From: an uncultured Arenicella sp.
GTDB lineage: Bacteria > Pseudomonadota > Gammaproteobacteria > Arenicellales > Arenicellaceae
Direction: 5' to 3'
NCBI GenBank assembly: GCA_937974565.1
Contig: CALJWL010000001.1
Coordinates: 1 to 64,000, forward strand
DNA length: 64,000 nucleotides
Part shown: positions 46,234-55,055 of the stretch, in pieces
How positions within the stretch are numbered: the first letter of the stretch is position 1
How the letters are laid out: each line of letters begins with the position of its first letter
The notes under the pieces: model-generated
What the model saw: the letters and a program-made list of their open reading frames with translations, nothing else
Databases searched by the model: none
What the model was told of the DNA's origin: nothing
Position numbers and translations under genes: made by a program

Positions 46234-47262
46234 ATGAACAAAAGCCCCTTATTTCTTTTTATTGCTTTTCTAACTCTCCTTTGTGCTTGCGGCACACCAA
46301 CGGATTCTAAAGTTCATGTCGAAGTGTATTCTGGCCCCACGATGGGTACTGAATATCGAGTAACCGTGGTCAATAGGGAGCGGATTAATGTTGATTCAGA
46401 GCAAGTAAAACGATCCATTGAACGTGCCCTGAGTACCGTCAACGATAGCATGTCCACCTACATACGAGACTCTGAGATCAGCCGTTTTAATCGTTTGCAA
46501 CAGGGTGAGTCGGCAACGCTTTCAAAGGCGATGTTGCAGGTTACAAAAGAAGCTCTTGAGGTAAGTCGGTTTAGTGAAGGAGCGTTTGACCCAACGCTTG
46601 GTAAAGCAATTCGGCTTTGGGGGTTTGGCAGCGATGGCAGAATTACCGAACAGCCAACTCAAGGTGTTCTTGAAGAACTGAAAAGATCGATAGGGTATGA
46701 GTATTTAGACTTAACCGGTGACAAACTGACTAAACTGGCCGATGGCCTTGAGTTGAACCTATCGGCCATCGCTAAAGGTTATGCCGTGGATTTGGTGGCG
46801 CTAGAATTAATGTCCTTAGGCTTTCATCATTTCTTGGTTAATATCGGCGGAGAGTTGCGTGCAAGTGGAAATAACGCAGACGATGTGCTTTGGCGAGTTG
46901 CTGTTGAAAAGCCTCATCTTTTGGGCGGCATTGAGGAGGTGCTGGTTCTCGACCATAAAGCCATTGCCACTTCGGGCGATTATCGAAATTTTATTGTAAT
47001 AGACGATCAAACATTCTCTCATACTATCGACCCGTTCACCTTAAAGCCTGTACTACACAGGTTAGCATCGGTCAGCGTGATCGCCGACAAGGCCAGCAAA
47101 GCAGACGCACTTGCTACGGCTTTATTGGCAATGGGTGAAGAAAGGGGCGTGGCGTTTGCCGACAAGCATAATATACCCGCTTATTTTATTATAAGAGGGC
47201 GCGAAGGCGATGAATTTGAATTGCACATAACAGAAAACTTTAAAGTAAATTTGTCACAATAA
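46234..47262 (+). CDS. apbE: FAD:protein FMN transferase (lipoprotein)
   Basis: Transfers FMN from FAD to threonine residues of NqrB and NqrC. 342 residues with a lipobox-type signal sequence (LLCACGT near residue 19), placing it in the periplasm. The ApbE motifs include SGPTMGTEYRVTVV at 30-43, FDPTLGKAIRLWGFG near 113-127 and LNLSAIAKGYAVDLVA near 174-189. It follows nqrF after a terminator and precedes nqrM, the usual accessory pair of Na+-NQR. Confidence 0.95.
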   Translation: MNKSPLFLFIAFLTLLCACGTPTDSKVHVEVYSGPTMGTEYRVTVVNRERINVDSEQVKRSIERALSTVNDSMSTYIRDSEISRFNRLQQGESATLSKAMLQVTKEALEVSRFSEGAFDPTLGKAIRLWGFGSDGRITEQPTQGVLEELKRSIGYEYLDLTGDKLTKLADGLELNLSAIAKGYAVDLVALELMSLGFHHFLVNIGGELRASGNNADDVLWRVAVEKPHLLGGIEEVLVLDHKAIATSGDYRNFIVIDDQTFSHTIDPFTLKPVLHRLASVSVIADKASKADALATALLAMGEERGVAFADKHNIPAYFIIRGREGDEFELHITENFKVNLSQ

Positions 47263-47370
47263 ACTTGCAACCTAACCTCGGTATCACTACATTAGCTACA
47301 CTTAACTAGCGATGATTTTGAGACCATTCAAAGTCATTATCGCGTTTTTGAGCTTACCTCACACTGTATT

Positions 47371-47580
47371 ATGAATTTATTTATTGTCACCTTTTCAGTT
47401 TTCGTTGTTGTGATGATTGCCATGGCCATTGGTGTGGTCGTTAGTAATCGCGAAATCAAAGGCAGTTGTGGTGGTTTGAATGATATTGATGGATTAGAAG
47501 GGGCCTGTGATATCTGCGAAATCAAACATCAATGCAAACGTCGTAAAGCAATGCAAAGAAAGGCTTTGGCAGATAGCTAA
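47371..47580 (+). CDS. nqrM: Na+-NQR maturation protein NqrM
   Basis: A 69-residue membrane protein of the DUF539/NqrM family, needed to assemble the NqrD/E iron centre. One N-terminal helix (VTFSVFVVVMIAMAIGVVV) is followed by a cysteine-rich tail with CGG, CDIC and CKRR positions (Cys at about residues 33, 46, 49 and 55). It lies 108 bases after apbE. Confidence 0.93.
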   Translation: MNLFIVTFSVFVVVMIAMAIGVVVSNREIKGSCGGLNDIDGLEGACDICEIKHQCKRRKAMQRKALADS

Positions 47581-47642
47581 TGTTATTCACAGAGTGTGTA
47601 CCGATTCCGCCCACTGGCTAAACATCACTATTACTAGGCTGT

Positions 47643-48638
47643 ATGAACCCCAGAATTTCAGAAACCGCAGAAGGGGCTGATGTTAAGAAAGTTGACAACG
47701 GCACAATCCGTGAATATGACGGTAAAATTTGCATCCATATAGACGGTTATTGGATTCGCTACTACGCGCCGCCACCGAATACGATGAGTGAAAAGCGCGC
47801 ACTTATTTTATCTCTTCGTAAACGCGTTTTTCATCACACGGAAGCGGGCATTAATTCACCAGGGTGGCGCACTGAAATTGCCAGAAAATACTATGAAGAA
47901 GAGACTGATGTAGCCAAAAAACGTGTGAAAGCAGCCATGCTTGCTGGTTCCTTGTTTAATCGTGCAACCGACATATTTACCACGGTGGTAGATCTTGAAG
48001 AAAAGGGCATCCACGTTGATGAAAACAATGAGCTAATGAAACAATGTGAAAACTGTTTTATGGAAGCATTAGTGTTAGGCAAGCAGGTAAAACACTTCTC
48101 TGGCGAAGAAGGCGTAGACGAGTTATGGGGTGAGCCATTTAAAGCTTTTTCATACCCGATCGACCGCTTCTTTGAAAGCCGTTACGTAAAGTTAGCTCAA
48201 ACGTTCGCTGCCATCGATAAAATTATTGATCGCACTATCGACCTGTTTAGTAATGTGGAAGGTTTTCAAGGGCTTGAAGAGAAACTTGATGAATTACGTA
48301 TGGCCGCAAAAACGGAGGTGGAAACCATGCGCCGAGACGAGGCAATCTATGAGGTTTGGCCACGATACGTTGCCGCTAAGGAAGCCGTTGCGGAGTTCAA
48401 ACCGTGTGGTCTGGCCAAAGTAGAAGACAGCATTCGATATTGGGAAGACGGGCTTCGTTTGTTGCATATGGCTAAAGATGTGATCAGTTTTTTAAGTGGT
48501 GTAAGAGTTCCTATGCCCGTTACCACAGAAAATTACATGATTAATTGCGACTTGTATGAACAAAATGGTTCACTGGACAGCGAGTTCTCAATCCCGGAAA
48601 CCTGCTTTGGGTCGGTTGATAAGCCGCCGTACAATTAA
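47643..48638 (+). CDS. Hypothetical protein (331 aa)
   Basis: I do not recognise a family. No signal peptide or membrane helix is evident. The N-terminal part contains ICIHIDGYWIRYYAPPPNTM near residue 30. The rest is mainly helical and rich in Glu, Lys and Ala, with predicted helices such as LEEKLDELRMAAKTEVETMR near residue 218. A short cysteine motif QCENCFMEAL occurs near residue 135. It is on the same strand as nqrM (63 bases downstream) and may be a cytosolic protein, but nothing in the sequence fixes its role. Confidence 0.75.
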   Translation: MNPRISETAEGADVKKVDNGTIREYDGKICIHIDGYWIRYYAPPPNTMSEKRALILSLRKRVFHHTEAGINSPGWRTEIARKYYEEETDVAKKRVKAAMLAGSLFNRATDIFTTVVDLEEKGIHVDENNELMKQCENCFMEALVLGKQVKHFSGEEGVDELWGEPFKAFSYPIDRFFESRYVKLAQTFAAIDKIIDRTIDLFSNVEGFQGLEEKLDELRMAAKTEVETMRRDEAIYEVWPRYVAAKEAVAEFKPCGLAKVEDSIRYWEDGLRLLHMAKDVISFLSGVRVPMPVTTENYMINCDLYEQNGSLDSEFSIPETCFGSVDKPPYN

Positions 48639-48792
48639 CGGGTCTCTGTCTCAGGCCAAATCTCGGTCACCTGACAAGGATTGTACAGCAATAGAGCAAG
48701 CAAGATACATGGTAACTGATTGAGGTTTATGTGAAACTATTGTTGATCATTTAGAGTAACCTTGCCATTAAATAGATAAATAAGTCTACGAT

Positions 48793-49776
48793 ATGAAATT
48801 ACGCCAATTGCAATACGTAACTGAAGTCATAAAAAACGGAATGAACGTCACTGCGGCGGCCGACAAATTGTTTACCTCTCAACCCGGTGTCAGTAGTCAA
48901 ATAAAGCGTTTGGAAGAAGAGCTTGGTGTCACCATCTTTGAGCGCAGTGGAAAACACATCAATGGCCTTACGCCAGAGGGCGAACTGTTAGCCGTACGGT
49001 TTGAGCTAATTTTAGATGAGGTTAGTAATGTAAAACGCATTGCCGATGATTTTAGCCATCCCAACTCTGGGCTTCTTTCTATCGCGACAACGCACACTCA
49101 AGCACGATACGTTTTACCTCCAGTCATTACTGAATTTAGAAAACGTTACCCAAATGTGCAACTGCAAATTAATCAGGGCACACCAGAACAGATTGCCAGT
49201 CTCACCGACACGGGGCGAGCTGACCTTGGAATTGCGACTGAAGCACTTGAGTTGTTCGACAACTTAATACTGCTGCCTTGTTACCGTTGGAATCGGTGTG
49301 TGATTGTACCTAAGGGGCACGAATTAATAAGCTTACCGCAGCTCACGTTAGAAAGCATTGCTAAGCACCCCATCATCACTTACACCTTTGGCGTAGCTGA
49401 CCGCTCCGTGATCAATCGAGCATTTAAAAAAGAGGGCTTAGATTTGAATGTGGTATTGATGGCCGCTGATGCCGAAGTCATCAAAACCTACGTACGCAAT
49501 GGAATGGGGATTGGGATATGCGCGCGTATGGCGTACGATAAAGCGCAGGATCAGGATTTAGCCGTGATTGATGTTGGTAATTTATTTGACTCAAGTGTCA
49601 CAAGTCTAGCCATCCGGAAAAACGCAGTGCTACGCGAATACGTGTACGAATTTATTCAGTTGTTTGCCTCTCATTTAAAGCGTGAAGTGGTGGATCAAGC
49701 AGTGCGGGCACATAACGATACAACGTTACAAGAAAAGTTATATAAAGAGTTTGTTCGTGAAGCTAAGATGAGATGA
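48793..49776 (+). CDS. cysB: LysR-type regulator of sulfur assimilation (CysB)
   Basis: A transcription activator of cysteine biosynthesis, responding to N-acetylserine. 327 residues with the LysR helix-turn-helix MKLRQLQYVTEV... AADKLFTSQPGVSSQIKRLE at 1-45. The extended C-terminal domain matches CysB/Cbl, and FERSGKHINGLTPEGE is the CysB-specific stretch after the helix-turn-helix. No cys biosynthesis genes lie in the window. Confidence 0.93.
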   Translation: MKLRQLQYVTEVIKNGMNVTAAADKLFTSQPGVSSQIKRLEEELGVTIFERSGKHINGLTPEGELLAVRFELILDEVSNVKRIADDFSHPNSGLLSIATTHTQARYVLPPVITEFRKRYPNVQLQINQGTPEQIASLTDTGRADLGIATEALELFDNLILLPCYRWNRCVIVPKGHELISLPQLTLESIAKHPIITYTFGVADRSVINRAFKKEGLDLNVVLMAADAEVIKTYVRNGMGIGICARMAYDKAQDQDLAVIDVGNLFDSSVTSLAIRKNAVLREYVYEFIQLFASHLKREVVDQAVRAHNDTTLQEKLYKEFVREAKMR

Positions 49777-49886
49777 TCTTCAAGATTAAGTCTGAACTTC
49801 TACAGGTAAGGCAATGAATGAGCATGTGCATAAAGGTGATGTTCGTCAGTAAGACCTTTCTCAATTTGATTGTCTGTGGCCGAAAA

Positions 49887-49911
49887 AAAACCGCCTTTAA
49901 TGGCGGTTTTT
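49887..49911. terminator. Bidirectional terminator between cysB and cytochrome c gene
   Basis: AAAACCGCC (49887-49895), loop TTTAAT, GGCGGTTTT (49902-49910) and a further T. A 9-bp stem with A and T tracts on both sides, placed between converging genes. Confidence 0.85.
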
Positions 49912-49931
49912 CTTGGTTTCTTAATTTTGAT

Positions 49932-50603
49932 TTATTTGAAAATCGTAGACTGAGGGGCCGATAGCCCACCCTCTTGTGAGGCAAAATAAGCCGATAATGC
50001 TTCTATGTCTCGAATCGTTAATCCCTTAGCTTGACCATTCATGATCGCATTATTGCGTTCGCCTGAACGATATTCTTTAAGTGAATGTACCAAATAACTT
50101 TTATATTGCCCCGCCAATTTAGGAAAGGCAGGTGATGGCCCATCACCTGTTTGACCATGACAGGTATGGCAGTTTTTCTCTTTAACCAATTCCTTGCCTT
50201 GGGCAACCAAGACATCGTTTTCGATGCTGGGTCGTGAGTTGCCATCCATCGCTGCAAAGAAAGCGGCAATGTCGGTCATGTCTTTATCACTTAGACTGGC
50301 GGCTTGAGCGCGCATCGTACCGTGCGGCCGATCTTCTTTTTTGTAAGCTTGCAGTGCAGCTACGATGTATTCAGCGTGTTGGCCGCCGACCATTGGTATT
50401 TGAAAAACAGGGCCAGGGTTGCGCAGGCCAGGAGCGCCATGGCAACCTAAGCAAGTTTGAGCTAATTGGCCACCACGCTCGACATCAGCGGCCTGAGCAA
50501 CATTTACAATGCTCAGCAAGGCAAAGGTGACAAAAGCGGGTAAGCTCTTGATATTGTTAAATACTGAACGATAGAGAGGGTTGTTACTGTTTTTATTCAA
50601 CAT
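49932..50603 (-). CDS. Dihaem cytochrome c (c4-like)
   Basis: A secreted electron-transfer protein with two haem c sites: CLGCHGAP near residue 51 and CHTCHGQT near residue 144 (from the start used). Met ligands are likely in the MVGGQHAEYIVAALQAYK and the second-domain MNGQAKGL segments. The domain repeat, with GGQHAEYIVAALQAYKKEDR in one and AGQYKSYLVHSLKEYRSGER in the other, is typical of cytochrome c4. I use ATG 50603 because it gives a signal peptide (ending NVAQA) of normal length; a TTG 66 bases upstream would extend it by 22 residues without support. 223 residues. Confidence 0.88.
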   Translation of the reverse strand: MLNKNSNNPLYRSVFNNIKSLPAFVTFALLSIVNVAQAADVERGGQLAQTCLGCHGAPGLRNPGPVFQIPMVGGQHAEYIVAALQAYKKEDRPHGTMRAQAASLSDKDMTDIAAFFAAMDGNSRPSIENDVLVAQGKELVKEKNCHTCHGQTGDGPSPAFPKLAGQYKSYLVHSLKEYRSGERNNAIMNGQAKGLTIRDIEALSAYFASQEGGLSAPQSTIFK

Positions 50604-51316
50604 GTTTTTGCTTTCGAATTCTATTGAAACGGCCAAGGAACTCATGGCTCGTTGGTGTTTGTTAGCCAATTTCTAAATTGTCGCTGTAATTAGTCAGCGT
50701 TGGCTCTCAATCAAGTCTCACTCGATATGGCTTTGTTGCGATCTAAGCCCATGATTAGGCGCGTTATAGGCACTTTAAAAGATAATTTAAAAGTCTTTTA
50801 ATGAGTCCATTTCAGCGAACCAAGTTTGACCAATGTGTTTTTGAGGTGACGATAATAGGTCATGATCTCAATCAGATTGATGCCGGTCAGCATGATCGCA
50901 AAATCAATGCAAAAATGCTAGCGCGAATTTAAGGAAGCTTGCCTTTAAACACCAGTAAGCTCAGTGAGCTTTGTCTTTTCTAATGCGAACAGATTGGTTA
51001 AACAACCTCTAAAGAGCTTACGACTCATTATAAGCGTTCTTAGCTGTGATTGCGCATTCATTGGTGTTTCTTGAAATGCTGTTCATAGATACCGCAATCA
51101 ATGCTTTGATTCTTTGATTGTTTGCTAGTCCAGAGTATTTATAATTAATCCGGATCTTACTAAAGGTGCGATTCACTTTAAACTTAGCTACAATTCTCTA
51201 AAACTAATTACAATAAAAAGCTAATTGAGTTAGTAATTAACCGCACTTGCTTGTTGACTTAGGTTGCATTTCAAATGTTTAGGTACACATAACTCTCGAC
51301 GCTCGTAGGAAAAATA
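50604..51316. other. Intergenic region between cytochrome c gene and ppx
   Basis: About 700 bases with no convincing gene. A 31-codon minus-strand frame near 50805-50900 (MLTGINLIEIMTYYRHLKNT) has no family pattern. Sequence is AT-rich with no clear operators; the ppx promoter should lie near 51200-51300. Confidence 0.45.
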
Positions 51317-52837
51317 ATGAATGAGCCATTAGGTCATAATCTTAGTGTGAAGCCAGAAGAATGCTACGCGGCGGTCGATCTGGGCTCAAATAGCTTTCAT
51401 TTAGTTGTTTCACAATACATAAATGGACAATTTACTGTTATTGATAGGCAACGCGAAGTTGTGCGTTTGGCCGGTGGGCTCGATGAAAACAACCGCCTTA
51501 CTGACGAAGTGGCTGAACGGGCTCTGCGTTGTTTGACCGAATTTGGTCAATTGTTAAGAAGCTTGCCTGATGAAAACATTCGCGCGGTTGGCACTAATGC
51601 GCTACGAAGGCTTAGGGATAAAGGACCATTTCTTGAGCGTGCTGAAGCAGCACTGGGTCACAGCATTGAAATTATCGCTGGCCGTGAAGAGGCGCGATTA
51701 ATTTATCTTGGCGTTTCAAAATGGTCTGCCGGTGGTGATGAGTCACGATTGGTCATTGATATCGGCGGAGGAAGCACTGAGATTATCGCAGGAAAAGGTG
51801 ACCAGGCCACGGTTAGAGAAAGCTTGGAAGTCGGTTGCGTTACGCTGAGTAAGCAACTTTTCCCTGATGGTAAGTTAACCGAAAAGCGGTTCCGCAAAGC
51901 AGTTCTAGCCGCGGAATTAGCGATTCAGCCAGTGGTAGAGCAATTTCGTTTACAAGGCTGGAATCAGGTTATTGGCTGTTCTGGTACAATGAAATCCATT
52001 GCAGCATCAATGCTTGGCGGCGGTTGGTCGAAAGATGGAATGCACAAAGATGGTTTGTATCGCTTAGTGGAGAGCGCGGTCAACGCTAAGCACATTGATA
52101 ATTTGAATTTGACCGGCCTCTCGCGTGACCGGGGACCCGTGTTTGCTGGCGGTTTGTCTATTGTCATCGCCTTATTTGAGTTGTTTGATATTCGTGAAAT
52201 GTCGGTCTCAGATATTGCGTTACGTGAAGGTGTGTTATTTGATTTAGTGGGCCGCTCTTCACCTGAGGATATTCGTGATATTACCGTCTCGGCAATGCAA
52301 ACTCAGTGGGCCGTTGACGTCGCTCAAGCTGACATGGTTAATCGAACGGCAATGCATTTATATCATGAGTTGAATTCGAATTGGGATATCCAAAGTTCAT
52401 GGTACGAATCTGTGTTGAGATGGTCCAGTCAGTTGCATGAGATTGGTCTTAGAATCAGTCACGACGGCTATCATAAACATGGTTCTTACATTGTGGCGAA
52501 CGGTGATATGGCTGGGTTTGCACGCCGAGATCAGCTTCTGTTGGCGGCACTGATAAAAGGGCACAGACGAAAATTTCCTCTGGCTATCTTTGAAGAGCTT
52601 CCGTCCAGCATTGTTACTCCGGCAAAACGTTTAGCGGTGTTGTTGAGGCTTTCTGTATTGCTCAACCGCGGCCGAGTTTCACAAGAGCTTGAAAAACTCA
52701 GCGTATCGGTGGAAGGGCAGGAGCTGCAGTTGAAATTCGCTAAAAACTGGTTGGAGTCACACCCGCTGACTTATGCCGATCTAAAGCAAGAGCAAGCTTG
52801 GCTTAAGACGGTTGGTTATAAGTTGAAGTTTAACTAA
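51317..52837 (+). CDS. ppx: Exopolyphosphatase (Ppx/GppA family)
   Basis: Releases phosphate from the ends of polyphosphate (or converts pppGpp to ppGpp, as in GppA). 506 residues with the ASKHA-fold motifs: AAVDLGSNSFHLVVSQY at 19-35, and VIDIGGGSTEIIAGKG near 147-162. An HD-like C-terminal domain has HEIGLRISHDGYHKHGSYIV. The polyphosphate-making partner ppk1 is at 58.9 kb on the other strand; the two are separated by the inserted segment. Ppx versus GppA is decided by the length (506, as in Ppx). Confidence 0.92.
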   Translation: MNEPLGHNLSVKPEECYAAVDLGSNSFHLVVSQYINGQFTVIDRQREVVRLAGGLDENNRLTDEVAERALRCLTEFGQLLRSLPDENIRAVGTNALRRLRDKGPFLERAEAALGHSIEIIAGREEARLIYLGVSKWSAGGDESRLVIDIGGGSTEIIAGKGDQATVRESLEVGCVTLSKQLFPDGKLTEKRFRKAVLAAELAIQPVVEQFRLQGWNQVIGCSGTMKSIAASMLGGGWSKDGMHKDGLYRLVESAVNAKHIDNLNLTGLSRDRGPVFAGGLSIVIALFELFDIREMSVSDIALREGVLFDLVGRSSPEDIRDITVSAMQTQWAVDVAQADMVNRTAMHLYHELNSNWDIQSSWYESVLRWSSQLHEIGLRISHDGYHKHGSYIVANGDMAGFARRDQLLLAALIKGHRRKFPLAIFEELPSSIVTPAKRLAVLLRLSVLLNRGRVSQELEKLSVSVEGQELQLKFAKNWLESHPLTYADLKQEQAWLKTVGYKLKFN

Positions 52838-53010
52838 TAGCCCTTTTGACAAACTCATTCTTTGAGCAACTGTTCTTTTTCCCCAGAGCGCAATAACACG
52901 TTTGAGGCTTGCAATAAACACCAAGCTCATAGGCGTTTCTGCATTACCATAAAAGCTTATTGTCGTACCATGCGTGGTTGTCCATAAACCTTCAGATAAA
53001 AATTTAGGGA

Positions 53011-53025
53011 ATATATTGATTGCCC
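53011..53025 (+). repeat. Left 15-bp inverted repeat of the R-M island
   Basis: ATATATTGATTGCCC is the exact reverse complement of 56172-56186. The next seven bases inward agree at five positions with the right end, giving 20 of 22 in total. Confidence 0.7.
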
Positions 53026-53047
53026 CATAACTGGGGCTTTTATTTTT
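53022..53047 (+). terminator. Terminator-like hairpin at the left end of the island
   Basis: GCCCCA (53022-53027), loop TAAC, TGGGGC (53032-53037), then TTTTATTTTT. It overlaps the left inverted repeat by 4 bases, and would stop ppx transcription from entering the element. Confidence 0.7.
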
Positions 53048-53080
53048 GCAGATTTGGGGCATATAGTAGAAAATTAAAGC

Positions 53081-53995
53081 ATGAGAAAAGCCGAGACATT
53101 ATCAATTTATTCCTTCATGGAAAAGTTTCCTGATGAGGCAAGTGCAGTTACTTTTTTTTGAAAAGCAAATATGGGGAGAAAACCCTGTTTGCCCTATTGT
53201 GATTCAAAAAACACAGCTAAAAGAGCGAAACGTCACAGACATAGATGTTGTTCATGTAGAAAAGATTTTACGGTTCGCATTGGGACTATTTTTGAAAACT
53301 CATGCTTAAAGTTGCATAAATGGTTGTATGCTATGTATTTAGTTGTTACTTCAAGAAAAGGCATATCTAGTTTGCAGTTATCAAAAGAAATTGGCGTTAT
53401 CCAAAAGACTGTTTGGTTTATGTTGCAACGCCTTCGTGAAGCATGCATCTCAGAGTCATCACCAATGTTAAAAGGTGTTGTTGAAGCAAATGAAGTCTAT
53501 CTAGGCGGTAAAGAAAAAAATAAACATGCTAGTAAGCGAACTAAAGGCCGTAGCACAAAAACTAAAGTAGCAGTTGTTGGTTTACGTGAGCGTGGTGGGC
53601 AAGTTAAAACTAAGGCTTTTTCTGGAATTACTGCGTCAGGTATGCAAGAATTCATCGATCAAAATGTGGAGCGTGGCAGCGTCTTATGTACTGACGAAGC
53701 ACGCTTTTATCGACCTGTTACAGGTTATCAAAAATTGGTAGTAAATCACTCAATGAGCGAATTTGTTAACGCTATGGCTTCAACTAACGGTATTGAGAGT
53801 GTTTGGGCAGTTTTAAAACGTGGTTATCACGGCACTTTTCATCACTTTAGCAAAAAGCATGTTGATCGTTACGTGAATGAATTCATGTTTAGATTAAATC
53901 AAGGGAATTGTCAGATTGACACGGTAGATCGAATGAAAAGCCTTATCGCTGCTTCAGTAGATAAGCATGTTTCATACAGGGAGTTGATAGCATGA
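53081..53995 (+). pseudogene. IS1595-family transposase, decayed
   Basis: From ATG 53081 the frame starts like IS1595 transposases (MEKFPDEASAVTFF) but meets TGA at 53159-53161 after a run of eight Ts. The next family residues (EKQIWGENPVCP) are in the +1 frame up to about 53193, then the original frame resumes with YCDSKNTAK. So one base was gained at the T run and one lost near CCC, damaging the zinc-ribbon CxxC. Later blocks are complete (GVVEANEVYLGGKEKNKHAS, VLCTDEARFY, ESVWAVLKRGYHGTFHH). The first catalytic Asp, normally DETY/DEVY, is Asn here (EANEVY). A start at ATG 53171 could still make 274 residues but would lack a working core. Confidence 0.85.
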
Positions 53996-54041
53996 TTAGC
54001 AATCATATTGTAAGAATGAAATTATTTAAAAGGAGTTAAAA

Positions 54042-55055
54042 ATGCACCCACATTATAAAGGGAAAAAGGGTCAAATTTACAATACAGACTCACTCAAATT
54101 CATGGCTAAACAGGATGATGAATCCGTAAATTTGATAATGACATCGCCACCATTTGGCCTTGTCAGAAAAAAAGATTATGGCAATGCTGATGCCGATGAA
54201 TACCTAGAATGGTTCAAACCATTTGCAGAACAATTTAATAGAATCTTAAAAGATGACGGATCGTTAGTAATTGACATAGGTGGAGCTTGGATACCAGGCC
54301 AACCAACAAGGTCTCTATATCACTATGAGCTAATGATTATGCTGTGTAAAGAATACGACTTTCATCTAGCCCAAGATTTCTTTTGGTGGAACCCATCAAA
54401 ATTGCCCACTCCAGCAGAATGGGTGAACATAAGAAGAATAAGAGTCAAGGATGCCATTAACTGCGTATGGTGGCTATCCAAAACACCTTGGCCGAAGGCC
54501 AGCAATAGACGTGTTTTGCTGCCTTATAGTGATTCAATGAAAGGGCTACTTAAGAACGGATATAAAGCAAAAAAGAGGCCGAGTGGACATGATATTAGCG
54601 ATAAATTTTCTAATAATAATGGAGCGGCTATTCCACCCAACTTAATAGCCATTGCCAACACAGAAAGCAATTCATCCTATATGGTGAAATGCAAAGAAAA
54701 TAATATTAAGCCTCACCCAGCTCGTTTTCCTGCTGATTTGCCTGAGTTTTTTATCAGAATGCTGACTGATCCTGACGATTTTGTTCTTGATCCATTCGGT
54801 GGTTCTTGTGTAACTGGAGAGGTGGCTGAACGCCTTGATAGAAAATGGGCTTGCGTTGAATTAGACAAAGATTACTGTGATGGTGGTAAGCTACGTTTCC
54901 CTGTGTCAAAGATAGACCGCAAATTCCCAACCTATGGGCTATCTCATCCAGCAGCGCTCTGGAATGACTCTGAAGAAGAAGAATTACCCTCCGATGGTGG
55001 TAAAAGCAGGCCAGCAAAAAAACTAGACAAGGAGGCAGAAGTTGCCAGCAATTAA
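54042..55055 (+). CDS. Type II DNA methyltransferase, N4-cytosine (PvuII-like)
   Basis: Methylates DNA to protect it from the partner nuclease. 337 residues with the beta-class order: motif IV TSPPF at 34-38, then motif I VLDPFGGSCVTGE near 248-260. S-P-P-F fits an N4-cytosine enzyme. Long stretches match my recollection of M.PvuII: GSLVIDIGGAW, QDFFWWNPSKLPTPAEWVNI, RRIRVKDAINCVWWLSKTPW, PKASNR, HPARFPADLPEFFIRMLT. By that resemblance the site could be CAGCTG, which is a guess. The start ATG 54042 has AAAGGAG upstream. It overlaps the endonuclease gene by 14 bases. Confidence 0.9.
   Translation: MHPHYKGKKGQIYNTDSLKFMAKQDDESVNLIMTSPPFGLVRKKDYGNADADEYLEWFKPFAEQFNRILKDDGSLVIDIGGAWIPGQPTRSLYHYELMIMLCKEYDFHLAQDFFWWNPSKLPTPAEWVNIRRIRVKDAINCVWWLSKTPWPKASNRRVLLPYSDSMKGLLKNGYKAKKRPSGHDISDKFSNNNGAAIPPNLIAIANTESNSSYMVKCKENNIKPHPARFPADLPEFFIRMLTDPDDFVLDPFGGSCVTGEVAERLDRKWACVELDKDYCDGGKLRFPVSKIDRKFPTYGLSHPAALWNDSEEEELPSDGGKSRPAKKLDKEAEVASN

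Noticed and set aside
53159-53193. Programmed frameshift making a working transposase
   Set aside because: The return to the first frame needs a second shift at an ordinary CCC, and the zinc-ribbon pair and a catalytic residue are also changed, so mutation or error is simpler.
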